From NCBI RefSeq assembly GCF_023509015.1, contig NZ_CP094975.1, forward strand, positions 6,651,764 through 6,715,763: a DNA stretch of 64,000 bases. The letters are read 5' to 3'. The position numbers and the translations under genes are program-made. Below are positions 45,401 to 52,796 of this stretch, one piece after another; the first letter of the stretch is position 1, and the number at the start of each line of letters is the position of its first letter. Source of the stretch: Pseudomonas abieticivorans (GTDB taxonomy: Bacteria > Pseudomonadota > Gammaproteobacteria > Pseudomonadales > Pseudomonadaceae). The notes under the pieces were generated by a model, which searched no databases, was not told the DNA's origin, and was given only the letters and a program-made list of their open reading frames with translations.

Positions 45401-47158
45401 GTTGCTCACGCCATCTGCTGTATCACCGTCACGCGCCTTGATCGCCAGGCGACGAATGCGCGAGCGTGCCACGCTGGCCAACCGGGCGGTTTCCATCAGG
45501 TCCGCCACCAGCAGGTAGCCGGCACGGGTGAAGCCGTGTTCACCCTTGAGCACGTTCTCCAACGCCAGCAGCGGCAGTTGCTGCACAAGCTGCGCGGCAA
45601 ACAGCTGTTGGCGGTCGGCGACGTCAGGGCCATTGACCAACGTGGCCTTGAGCAACTGCATGTACTGCTGGCCGGCGTCAACGTGCTCGATCAATTGCAC
45701 CACGCTGGCAGCATCCACCCACGCTGGCAAATGCGCACCGGCCCGCGGGTGCACCACCAGGTGCCCACGCGGGCGCCCCGCCTGCTGGAACAGGGCGAAA
45801 TCGACCAGCGACACCTGCACGTCCTGCATCACCGCATCCCCGGCGTTGACGATAGTGAGCAGCGCATTGGGCACCGTGACCACGTGCACCTCGATGTCCG
45901 CCAAGGCCGGCACCGCCTCACCGGGGTGATCACTGGCCATGCGCTCGATAAGAGCCTTGGCAGCGAACGCCTCGAGGCTCGGGACCCCGTTCAGGAACGT
46001 GCGCCCGCCTGCGCGCCGGGTCGCCACGGCCAACTTGCCGATGTGCTCGGCATACGCCTGGCGATCAGGCCCCGTCGCCTTGGCCAGCCACGGCGGCAGG
46101 GCTGCCTCCAGGCGCGACAGCCCGGCTTGCTGGCGTGGCGCCTCGAAGCCCTTGAACGCCGTAACGTCGTTGATGGCCCCAGCCAGCATCGAGGCATCAC
46201 CGCCCAGCAGCCGGCAGGCCGGGCCCAGGGCCGCCACCAGGTGCAACTGCTGCTCCAGGAACGCCTGGGCCTGGGCATCGAACGCATGGGCGGCCAAGGG
46301 CAGCAATGACAGCTCCAGGCGCTCACCGGTCAGCTCGCGCCCCAGTTGTGCGCCCAGGCCCTCGGCCATGGCTTGCAGGCCCGCGTAGGCCTGCAAGGGG
46401 CTGAACGGCAGGTAGCAGAGATACACATCGCTGTTGGATTCGGCGAAATGACGGCTGATGACCAGCATCGGCGTCAACATCGAGGTCAGCGCCGCGTCCC
46501 CCGCCATGCTGTCGACGTTCAGTAGCCAGGCCTTGACCGGGTGATCAGGGTCGGCATCCTGGCGATCAGCCCACTGCGGGGACGCATCCAGCGCCAAACC
46601 CGTGGCCAACGGCTCGGCATCCAGCGTAACCGTGACCGCCGCTATAGTGACCTGCCGCTCGAACTCCAGGTGCAGGAAACGCGACAGCCAGGCCCAGCGG
46701 CTACCACCGTCGATGAATACCACGTTCCAGTAATCCTTGAGGTCATCCATGAACGCGGTCAGGAGCAACCCGGCTGCTTCGTTGACCAACAGCTCGAAAG
46801 TGAACATGCGCACGTTCAACGTCGCCGCCACGGGGGCTTGCTGATCACTGGTGAGGAAATGAAAGCCCTGCTCCAGGTTCAGCGTGCGATCGCTCAGGTA
46901 CAGGTCGATCAACAGCGGCACTACCGGGCTCAGCGAATAGCCCAGGGTTTTTCCACTGACCGGGTCTTGATCCGGCACGGCCAGCCAGGTCTGTTCGGGT
47001 TTGAAATCGAGGTTGCCATAGTATTCGCGCATCTGTGCGCCAAGCAGGCGGGCTGCGCTGCCGTACAGCGATGGGCGGGAGGCAAACTGCCTGGCCACGG
47101 CGCTGGCAAGGGTGGAGTGGGCCGCAATCTGCGACCCCAGTGACAGGTCTGTGTCCAT
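42500..47158 (-). CDS. Giant uncharacterised protein, Pseudomonas 'dermonecrotic-toxin-like' type
   Basis: A 1552-residue protein with no signal peptide. It is mostly helical and leucine/alanine-rich; two short hydrophobic stretches lie in the middle (YGELAWVLFNALLPLASGAL and LMFNIALFLLGEGLGLVTGA). The C-terminus, DYVDEYAIKDTQGKVLWYAH and then HFHYPG...HLKWAAQRK, recalls the end of large Pseudomonas proteins annotated as DUF6543/dermonecrotic-toxin-domain proteins. A basic stretch near residue 1335 (RLRNRRVLIGRRK) may separate domains. ATG 47158 is chosen because AAGGA lies about 10 bases upstream; an in-frame extension to 47209 is possible. No secretion or immunity gene is adjacent. A toxin role is a guess from size and likeness. 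Confidence 0.65.
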   Translation of the reverse strand: MDTDLSLGSQIAAHSTLASAVARQFASRPSLYGSAARLLGAQMREYYGNLDFKPEQTWLAVPDQDPVSGKTLGYSLSPVVPLLIDLYLSDRTLNLEQGFHFLTSDQQAPVAATLNVRMFTFELLVNEAAGLLLTAFMDDLKDYWNVVFIDGGSRWAWLSRFLHLEFERQVTIAAVTVTLDAEPLATGLALDASPQWADRQDADPDHPVKAWLLNVDSMAGDAALTSMLTPMLVISRHFAESNSDVYLCYLPFSPLQAYAGLQAMAEGLGAQLGRELTGERLELSLLPLAAHAFDAQAQAFLEQQLHLVAALGPACRLLGGDASMLAGAINDVTAFKGFEAPRQQAGLSRLEAALPPWLAKATGPDRQAYAEHIGKLAVATRRAGGRTFLNGVPSLEAFAAKALIERMASDHPGEAVPALADIEVHVVTVPNALLTIVNAGDAVMQDVQVSLVDFALFQQAGRPRGHLVVHPRAGAHLPAWVDAASVVQLIEHVDAGQQYMQLLKATLVNGPDVADRQQLFAAQLVQQLPLLALENVLKGEHGFTRAGYLLVADLMETARLASVARSRIRRLAIKARDGDTADGVSNMYVIDHPGLASGPCVLYRPLFRQPLREFANAAALFNAICDAGELQTAVLAWMSPQARARFGQGGFTEPHVLRFGAGSDSAPLSRPLPARLDCQAFDDPLLPALYQANVQALIEIADRQSISAEHSRWLAYGELAWVLFNALLPLASGALASAGWLVQTLATLDQQLAANPQGDVQKSHEALAELMFNIALFLLGEGLGLVTGADTALGRREALVSVNEALPRLQAKALLHPAPTLGAVASALPTQLDFRFANANRQFTAAQRTFIATLRVKPAEPLGGAVPRGPEQGLHWQGGQLLARVADDFYSVVADDGAAQVLDPLTGARSGPWLRRDELGRWQWDSRLRLAGGGPAKRRLQARAENEAAESAARLVLADYSVRYPPLFERCASLGHQLDEAAANNPAQLPALREEYLVQAQSLIELMDQAQVARERVNRRTVMPHFNELGAAGYAAMIEYAANIGSVLLAKLRTLVAANPLFLTVPKLAEVKALAAGDTLVVGQVLALLERHLGWRERIDGWRTALLGIPGHGPRALVRMDVMLQRHKSFMAVASALLQMHLFRGLTAFVHDPLTYKRLVAIMKPAHLAVISHAQLHEPAQALSLESQLEVLNSALDSYAQAQDGAQMLRDEVLDDAWEAFEPFLALLQRVADRAALEMAEGVREQASQAEADRPPVASTSNRVVMRLRNRRVLIGRRKAGQVAGEREVVEVANALDDKVVAAFEQAPDGQWGEVPTPAVAPPPVPVLWPALNTVLGKADTLLALAAPAIARSRDHARRALRPVEVQEDLQRQASQLAAAGDGIQALLEAENAVPLPNRRRLAQARLAKVRETVAQMLEQGRLMRVARTQELAPQVFHVHYLLEQQAVTIEPLNDRVFLEGPRGRKDYVDEYAIKDTQGKVLWYAHFHYPGKQTPAANFTAAHLKWAAQRKVGLQKQIAQARDNQEVTAIWRAAIGAQDARELFLSRRKGRQ

Positions 47159-47198
47159 GAACCGCGTATCCTTGCGTGTTGCCCCGGCGAAGGCCAGG

Positions 47199-47222
47199 GC
47201 CCCGGGCATTCAAGCCTGGGGC
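47199..47222 (-). terminator. Hairpin between araH and the giant gene
   Basis: GCCCCGGGC (47199-47207) pairs with GCCTGGGGC (47214-47222), 9 bp with one G-U, around ATTCAA. It begins 29 bases past the araH stop. It could terminate the ara transcript, but has no T-tract, so read-through into the giant gene remains possible. Confidence 0.4.
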
Positions 47223-47250
47223 AACACGACAAGGGCGGTAGCCGGCTACC

Positions 47251-48216
47251 TCAACGCTGCTTGAGGCGGTCGATGATCACCGCGATCAGCAAGATGGTGC
47301 CGCGAATCACGTACTGGTAGAAGGTGTCGATGTTCTTCAGGTTCATCGCATTCTCGATGATCGCCAATATCAGCACCCCGGCGATTACGTGGCGGATCAT
47401 GCCGATGCCGCCACTGAGCGACACCCCGCCCAGCACGCAGGCGGAGATTACCGTGAGCTCGAAGCCCTGGCCGATCATTGGCTGGCCCGAGGTCATGCGC
47501 GAGGCCAGCACCACACCGGCCAGCGCACCGATCAGGCCGTGCACGGCAAAGATGATGATCTTGGTGCGGTCCACGTGCACGCCAGCCAGGCGCGCGGCTT
47601 CCTGGTTGCCGCCGATGGCCATGGTGTTGCGCCCGTAGGTGGTGTAGTTGAGCAACCAGCCGAAGAACACAAAGCACACGATGGTGATCACGATCGGCAC
47701 CGGCACCCCGCCGATCTGGCCGTTACCGAACACGAAAAAGCCTTCGTTCATCACGCCCACGGCTTTGCCGTTGGAAAAGATGTAGGCCAGGCCCCGCACG
47801 ATCTGCATGGTCGCAAGCGTTGCGATCAAGGCGTTGATGCGCAGCTTGGCGATGACGATGCCGTTGATCAGGCCCACCACCAAGCCCATCAACAAGGCAG
47901 CCGATACGCCCAGGAACACGCTGTCGGTGGCACGCATGACGATGGCCGCGATGACCCCGGCGCAGGCGATCACCGAACCGACCGATAGGTCGAAATGCCC
48001 CGAGGCCAGGCAGTAGAGCATGGTGCAGGCGGCGATGCCGGTGGTGGAAATCGCCAGGCCCAGGCCGCGCATGTTCAGGGGTGAAAGGAAATTGTCGATG
48101 AACACCGTGCACAGCACGAAGATCGCCAGGGCCGCCAGCAGCATGACCCAGTCATCGAGGAAGCGGCGCATGTTGAGTCCTTGCCGTGGAGCGGTCAGGG
48201 TGGTGGGAGTAGACAT
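47251..48216 (-). CDS. araH: L-arabinose ABC transporter permease
   Basis: A 321-residue permease of the RbsC/AraH family with eight to ten hydrophobic segments. Family motifs are ASGHFDLSVGSVIACAGVIA, GLINGIVIAKLRINALIATL and NYTTYGRNTMAIGGNQEAAR (the ATPase-coupling loop). ATG 48216 has GAGG about 6 bases upstream; a GTG two codons earlier is less likely. It is 18 bases downstream of araG. The pairing with clear AraF and AraG homologues sets the arabinose assignment. Confidence 0.92.
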   Translation of the reverse strand: MSTPTTLTAPRQGLNMRRFLDDWVMLLAALAIFVLCTVFIDNFLSPLNMRGLGLAISTTGIAACTMLYCLASGHFDLSVGSVIACAGVIAAIVMRATDSVFLGVSAALLMGLVVGLINGIVIAKLRINALIATLATMQIVRGLAYIFSNGKAVGVMNEGFFVFGNGQIGGVPVPIVITIVCFVFFGWLLNYTTYGRNTMAIGGNQEAARLAGVHVDRTKIIIFAVHGLIGALAGVVLASRMTSGQPMIGQGFELTVISACVLGGVSLSGGIGMIRHVIAGVLILAIIENAMNLKNIDTFYQYVIRGTILLIAVIIDRLKQR

Positions 48217-48234
48217 AAGCACCTCGTATTGTTA

Positions 48235-49749
48235 TTAGCCGCGCGTACGCGGTAGCGCCAGTTGCAGCAGTCTTGATTCATCAAAATCCTGGCGCAGCAC
48301 TTCACCGGTGAGCGCGCCTTCGCTCAGCACCAGGATGCGATCGCTGATGCCGATCACCTCCATCAGGTCGCTGGACACCACGATCACCGCGATGCCGTCG
48401 GCCGCCAGGTTGTGGATGATCTGGTAGATCTCGGCCTTGGCGCCGATGTCGATGCCACGGGTAGGCTCGTCCAGCAACAGCACTTTCATGGGCATCGACA
48501 GCCAGCGGCCCAAGATGGCCTTCTGCTGGTTGCCGCCCGACAGGTACATGATCTGCTGGGCAGGCGACGGGGTTTTCACGTTCAGCGCCTTGATCTGGCG
48601 CTTGGCGTTTTCGCTTTCCCACTTGCCCTGCAGCAGGCAGCCAAAGGTCGCGTGCTGGCTGCGGGCGCCGATGTTGATGTTTTCGGCGACGCTGGACAGC
48701 GGTACGATGCCTTCCTTCTTGCGGTCTTCGGGGCACAGCAGAATGCCGGCGGCAATGGCATCGCGCGGGGTCTTGAGGGCCAGCGCCTGGCCTTGCAGCG
48801 TGACGCTGCCGCCTTGGCTACGCACCAGGCCCGACAGCAGGCGCAGCAGTTCGGTACGCCCCGCCCCCACCAGCCCGAAGAAACCCAGCACCTCACCCTT
48901 TTGCACCTCGAAACTGACCGGTTCATGCAGCCCCGGGCCCTTGAGGTCTCGCACCTGCAGCGCCGTGCCCTGATGGGGCCGGGCGCGGTAGTTGTAGATG
49001 TCCTGGATGTCCCGGCCAACCATGCAGGTGACCAGTTGATCGTGGCTCAGCTCGCTCATTTGTTCGAAGGTGCGCACGTAGCGGCCGTCCTTGAACACCG
49101 TGACGGCATCGCAGATCCGGAAGATCTCTTCCATGCGGTGCGACACGTAGATCACCACCCTGCCCTCATCGCGCAGCTTGGCGATGATGGTCATCAGCCG
49201 CTCGATCTCGCGGGCCGACAAACTACTGGTGGGCTCATCGAAGGCGATGACGTGGGCGTTGCGCGACATGGCCTTGGCGATTTCCACCAACTGCCGCTGG
49301 CCCAGGGACAAACTGCCCAGGCGCATGTTCGGATCGATCTCGTCGGCCAGCCCCTTGAGCAGTTCACGGGCGCGGCGCACCATCGCCCCGCGGTTGACCA
49401 GGCCAAAACGCGACGGCATGTGGCCGAGCAGCAGGTTTTCGGCAACGGTCATTTCCGGCACCAAATGCAGCTCTTGGTGGATCACCGCCACGCCACTGTT
49501 GATGCTGTCGGCCGCCGACTTGAAGGCCATGGTGCGCTCGCCGATTTGCAGGTGGCCTGCGCTGGGTTGATAGGCCCCACCCAGGATCTTCAGCAGGGTC
49601 GACTTGCCTGCGCCGTTCTCGCCCATCAGCGCGTGCACGCTGTGGGGGCGCGCCTCGAAACTGATGTCCGAGAGCGCCCGCACGCCTGGGAAATTCTTGC
49701 CGATACCGGTAAAACGCAGGCTCTCGCCTGGCAAGTTGTGTTCGAGCAT
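48235..49749 (-). CDS. araG: L-arabinose ABC transporter ATP-binding protein
   Basis: A 504-residue protein with two ABC domains, as in RbsA/AraG/XylG. The first has Walker A GENGAGKSTLLKIL, signature LSLGQRQLVEIAKAM and Walker B AHVIAFDEPTSSLS. The second has a degenerate Walker A (GLVGAGRTELLRLL), signature YLSGGNQQKAILGRWL and LLLDEPTRGIDIGAK. It is very close to E. coli AraG in many blocks (GIGKNFPGVRALSDISF, then ELHLVPEMTVAEN). ATG 49749 with GGAG 7 bases upstream is chosen. It lies 78 bases after araF, across a hairpin. Confidence 0.95.
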   Translation of the reverse strand: MLEHNLPGESLRFTGIGKNFPGVRALSDISFEARPHSVHALMGENGAGKSTLLKILGGAYQPSAGHLQIGERTMAFKSAADSINSGVAVIHQELHLVPEMTVAENLLLGHMPSRFGLVNRGAMVRRARELLKGLADEIDPNMRLGSLSLGQRQLVEIAKAMSRNAHVIAFDEPTSSLSAREIERLMTIIAKLRDEGRVVIYVSHRMEEIFRICDAVTVFKDGRYVRTFEQMSELSHDQLVTCMVGRDIQDIYNYRARPHQGTALQVRDLKGPGLHEPVSFEVQKGEVLGFFGLVGAGRTELLRLLSGLVRSQGGSVTLQGQALALKTPRDAIAAGILLCPEDRKKEGIVPLSSVAENINIGARSQHATFGCLLQGKWESENAKRQIKALNVKTPSPAQQIMYLSGGNQQKAILGRWLSMPMKVLLLDEPTRGIDIGAKAEIYQIIHNLAADGIAVIVVSSDLMEVIGISDRILVLSEGALTGEVLRQDFDESRLLQLALPRTRG

Positions 49750-49762
49750 CAAACCACTCCCT

Positions 49763-49791
49763 GGCCGCGCTCCGGGAGGCGAAGCGCGGCC
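49763..49791 (-). terminator. araF-araG intergenic hairpin (attenuator-like)
   Basis: GGCCGCGCT (49763-49771) pairs perfectly with AGCGCGGCC (49783-49791) over an 11-nt loop, just before the araG Shine-Dalgarno. Such hairpins often protect the mRNA of the binding protein or reduce read-through, giving more AraF than AraG/AraH. Confidence 0.5.
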
Positions 49792-49827
49792 TTGCCGATG
49801 TCAGCCTGACGGATCAGGCCGCGCGTT

Positions 49828-50829
49828 TCAGTTCCACAGGCCGATTTTGGTCAGCACTTCCTGGAAGTTCTTGCGCGTGATCAGGGTCACGTCATCCATG
49901 GCGGTGTACTTGGGGGGTTCCTTGCCGGTGGTGACCCACTCGTACATCTGGGCGGCGGTGTTGTAGCCCTCTTTGTCGGGGCTGGGCAGCATCGAGCCGA
50001 AGAAGCCACTGTCGGTCTTTTTCAGCTCGCCAATGGCGTCGGTGCCGTTGATGCCCACGCCGATCACGTTGGCTGGCGCAAACCCCGCGCTCTCGGTGGC
50101 GCGCACGCCACCCAGCACGGTGTTGTCGTTCATGCCGCCGATGATCAGGTTTTTCGCCGCGCCCGGCAGCTTGACCAGCGCCGAGTTGGTGGCGTCCATG
50201 CTGCCCGGCACGTCGAGGGTTTTTTGCGCGGTGTAGAGGATGTGGTCGTCTGGCAGGCCGGCCTTCTTCAGGGAGTCGACCGAGCCGTCGGTGCGCTTCT
50301 TGCCGGTGTCCAGTTCGTTGTAGGTGTTGATCACCGCATAGGTGTCTTTCCAATCCCATTTGCGGTTCTTGGCTTCATCGGCCATGGCCTGGCCCTGCTT
50401 CTGGCCGACCTCGAAGGCGGCCATGCCCAGGTACGGCACGTCTTCCATGAATTTGCCGCTGGCGTCGACGAAGCGGTCGTCCACGGCCATCACCTTCAAG
50501 CCGTTGGCCTTGGCCTTGGCGACGATGGCCGGGCCCAGGGACACGTCCGGCGCACAGATGACAAAGCCCTTGGCGCCGTTGGCGGCCAGGCTGTCGATGG
50601 CAGAAAGGGTTTTCTCGCCGTCTGGCACGGCGATCTTGAGCACCGTGAAGCCCTTGTCCTTGCCGGCTTTTTCGGCAAAGGCCCATTCGGTCTGGAACCA
50701 GGGTTCTTCAGGTTGCTTGACCAGGAAGCCGATCTTGATTTCTTCGGCGGATGCAGCCGCGCCAAAGCCCAGGATGGCGGTGGCAACGGCGGCGCAGCAC
50801 AGGGAGCGAATCCCGTGACGACTCAACAT
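49828..50829 (-). CDS. araF: L-arabinose-binding periplasmic protein
   Basis: A 333-residue periplasmic sugar-binding protein. A signal peptide (MLSRHGIRSLCCAAVATAIL..., cleaved after AAASA) is followed by EEIKIGFLVKQPEEPWFQTE, nearly the same as mature E. coli AraF. Further AraF-like blocks are AIDSLAANGAKGFVICAPD, GGMNDNTVLGGVRATE and VIGVGINGTDAIGELKK. AAGGAG lies 7 bases before the ATG. It is the first gene of araFGH on this strand. The 92-bp gap upstream carries a site related to those near the GntR gene. Confidence 0.95.
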   Translation of the reverse strand: MLSRHGIRSLCCAAVATAILGFGAAASAEEIKIGFLVKQPEEPWFQTEWAFAEKAGKDKGFTVLKIAVPDGEKTLSAIDSLAANGAKGFVICAPDVSLGPAIVAKAKANGLKVMAVDDRFVDASGKFMEDVPYLGMAAFEVGQKQGQAMADEAKNRKWDWKDTYAVINTYNELDTGKKRTDGSVDSLKKAGLPDDHILYTAQKTLDVPGSMDATNSALVKLPGAAKNLIIGGMNDNTVLGGVRATESAGFAPANVIGVGINGTDAIGELKKTDSGFFGSMLPSPDKEGYNTAAQMYEWVTTGKEPPKYTAMDDVTLITRKNFQEVLTKIGLWN

Positions 50830-50887
50830 AGCTAACTCCTTATTTTTATTGAATAGCTACAGCGTCCAGCAGTGGTTTTACAGTCTT

Positions 50888-50902
50888 ATCATATTACGAT
50901 TG
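50888..50902. promoter_or_regulatory. Candidate regulator site upstream of araF
   Basis: ATCATATTACGATTG lies 59-73 bases upstream of the araF start. It shares ATCATAT..GATTG with the palindrome at 52562-52576 before the GntR gene, and TATTAC..ATTG with the direct repeats at 52662 and 52735. It is therefore a plausible binding site for the local GntR regulator. Confidence 0.35.
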
Positions 50903-50921
50903 AAACGAATGTAACGTAGTG

Positions 50922-51794
50922 TCACCCACTGTAGCGGTGGCACGGCGCCCCCTGCACATCCACCTGGGCCGCCATCACCGCACCCTCGAAGGGGCCCGGC
51001 ACCTGCGCGCTGCTGGTGACAAACAAGGTGCGCAGGTCCGGCCCGCCGAACACGCAACTGGTGGGGTGGCACAAGGGCAGTTCGATGACTCGGTCGACCC
51101 TCCCATCGGGGGCAAAACGCAGTAGGCAGCCACCGTCCCAGCGGGCATTCCAGATAAACCCCTCGGCATCCATGGCAGAGCCGTCGGGCGCGCCCCGCGG
51201 GTGCCGGCCGGCATGTACCTGGCGTTCACCCAGCACAGGCCCGGGGTTGATCGGGTACCGGTAGATCACCCCGTCCAGGGTGTCGGCGCTGTACAGAGCA
51301 TCGCCCTGAGGGCTCCACAACAAAGTGTTGACGATGCCTTGGCCGGCCAGCAACGGCGTGACCCACGCCTGGTGGTCGACATGAAACAGGCCGCCGCTGC
51401 GACGCGTGAGCGGCAGGTCAGCGCCCTCCTCGTCCAGGTTGTTTTGCATGCTGCCCAGCCACAGGTGGCCCTTGGCATCGCAGCGCGCCTCGTTGGCGCG
51501 GTTCCCGGCGTGCGGGTCGGCGACGCAGAGTAGGCTGAGCCCGGGCGCGTCGCTGGGTGATTGCAGGTCCAGGCGATACACGCCACTGGCCAGGGTCACC
51601 AAGGCATCGCCCCGCTCGGCAGGAATGAAGGCAGACACCGGTTCACTGAGTTGCCAGTGCTCAAACGTGTCGCCCTGCAGGCGACAGGCCTTGAAACCGG
51701 CGATGTCGACCCAGTACAAGGCGCCGGTGGGCGGGTCCCAGAAAGGCCCTTCCGCCAATTTGAATCGGTGTGGGGTGATCGCTTGCCAGTTCAT
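50922..51794 (-). CDS. SMP-30/gluconolactonase-family lactonase, probable L-arabinolactonase
   Basis: A 290-residue six-bladed propeller of the SMP-30 family. Metal and catalytic residues are visible: Glu in KLAEGPFWDP, Asn in GIVNTLLWSPQGDALYSADT and Asp in GAPDGSAMDAEGFIWNARWD. Members open sugar lactones. Between araF and a GntR regulator, the likely substrate is L-arabino-1,4-lactone, from a non-phosphorylating arabinose pathway. The dehydrogenase and dehydratase steps are not in the window. ATG 51794 is chosen over TTG 51797. It is 30 bases downstream of the regulator and probably shares its transcript. Confidence 0.85.
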   Translation of the reverse strand: MNWQAITPHRFKLAEGPFWDPPTGALYWVDIAGFKACRLQGDTFEHWQLSEPVSAFIPAERGDALVTLASGVYRLDLQSPSDAPGLSLLCVADPHAGNRANEARCDAKGHLWLGSMQNNLDEEGADLPLTRRSGGLFHVDHQAWVTPLLAGQGIVNTLLWSPQGDALYSADTLDGVIYRYPINPGPVLGERQVHAGRHPRGAPDGSAMDAEGFIWNARWDGGCLLRFAPDGRVDRVIELPLCHPTSCVFGGPDLRTLFVTSSAQVPGPFEGAVMAAQVDVQGAPCHRYSG

Positions 51795-51824
51795 CAAACG
51801 CCCTTCTTTATTATTGTCGAGCCT

Positions 51825-52520
51825 TCATTGCTGTGCGTAATAACCTGAAATCGTGGCCGCCGAGCCCTCGATCAGGCTCATGCAGGCCCACACCCCGCGC
51901 GCCACATCCCGCGCACAAATGGCCTCGGCCAACTCCTTGTGCAACGGCAAGGTCTTGCCCAATTCGTGGGGCACCGCCGAGGACATGTCGAACGACACTG
52001 CCAGCAAGGTGCCCAGCGCCGGCAGCATCTGCTCGATGAACTGGTTATGGCTGGCCGCCAGCACCGCCTCGTGAAACCGCTGATCCGCCTGGTTGTAGGC
52101 CTGCCGGTCACCCAGCGAGGCCGCCAACTGCGCGTAGGCCTGGCGGATTTCTTCAAGCTGGGCAGCACTTGCGCGCTCACAGGCCCAGCGCACCGCCATC
52201 GGCTCGATGGTGCGGCGCAGGTCCAGCAGGTCCATCACAAAATTCTCCGGCAAGCCCTTTTCGGCCAGCCACCCCACTACCTGCGGGTCAAACAAATTCC
52301 AGCTGCGTACCGGCAATACCCGCGTGCCCACCTTGGGCCCGACTTCCAGCATGCCCTTGGCCACCAGCGTCTTGATCGCCTCGCGCACCACGGTACGGCT
52401 CACGCCCAGCTCTTGGCACAAACCCGCTTCGACCTTGAGCGTCTGGCCGGGCTCGACCTGCCTGGCCGCGATCATCGAACCCAGCCGATCGACCGTCGAC
52501 GCGTGATAGTTACTGCTCAT
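51825..52520 (-). CDS. GntR-family (FadR/FCD subfamily) regulator of the arabinose genes
   Basis: A 231-residue GntR regulator. The winged HTH (LGSMIAARQVEPGQTLKVEA, then LCQELGVSRTVVREAIKTL) is followed by an FCD ligand domain with the metal-binding pattern of DLLDLRRTIEPMAVRWA and RFHEAVLAASHN. The placement among araFGH, lactonase and a divergent aldose epimerase indicates that it represses or senses an arabinose intermediate. A palindrome 42-56 bases upstream of its ATG is its likely autoregulatory site. Confidence 0.9.
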   Translation of the reverse strand: MSSNYHASTVDRLGSMIAARQVEPGQTLKVEAGLCQELGVSRTVVREAIKTLVAKGMLEVGPKVGTRVLPVRSWNLFDPQVVGWLAEKGLPENFVMDLLDLRRTIEPMAVRWACERASAAQLEEIRQAYAQLAASLGDRQAYNQADQRFHEAVLAASHNQFIEQMLPALGTLLAVSFDMSSAVPHELGKTLPLHKELAEAICARDVARGVWACMSLIEGSAATISGYYAQQ

Positions 52521-52561
52521 GGCCTTTGCCTCCCCAGGTCTGGACTGCCTGCCTGGAGGCT

Positions 52562-52576
52562 AATCATCATATGATT
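52562..52576. promoter_or_regulatory. Palindrome upstream of the GntR gene
   Basis: AATCAT-CAT-ATGATT is a perfect 15-bp palindrome with a 3-nt centre. It is the kind of site FadR-type dimers bind and lies in the promoter region of the regulator. Confidence 0.5.
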
Positions 52577-52661
52577 GGCCGTCAAATCACATCGCACGCC
52601 GGCGAACCTCTGCCAATGGATCCGGTCTACCCCATCAACGGCTCGCGACACCTGACACCAC

Positions 52662-52753
52662 TAAATAGTATTACCATTTGTTTTTCAAGTGGTGTTTTAT
52701 GAACTATAAAGGCTGTCACGGTAAATTTAAGCCGTAAATAGTATTACCAATTG
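52662..52753. promoter_or_regulatory. Two copies of a 19-bp motif upstream of the aldose epimerase
   Basis: TAAATAGTATTACCATTTG (52662-52680) and TAAATAGTATTACCAATTG (52735-52753) differ at one position. They are 73 bp apart, close to seven helical turns, so proteins bound at both would face the same side. They lie 117 and 44 bases before the ATG of the 52797 gene and are likely operator or activator sites. Confidence 0.6.
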
Positions 52754-52796
52754 ACGGTTGCGCTTTCAAAAACAACAACAAAGGAAGGTCGATACG

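Noticed and set aside
51825..52520. Considering the regulator to be AraC or AraR of the classical arabinose systems
   Set aside because: The domains are GntR HTH plus FCD, not the AraC fold or the GntR/LacI fusion of AraR.
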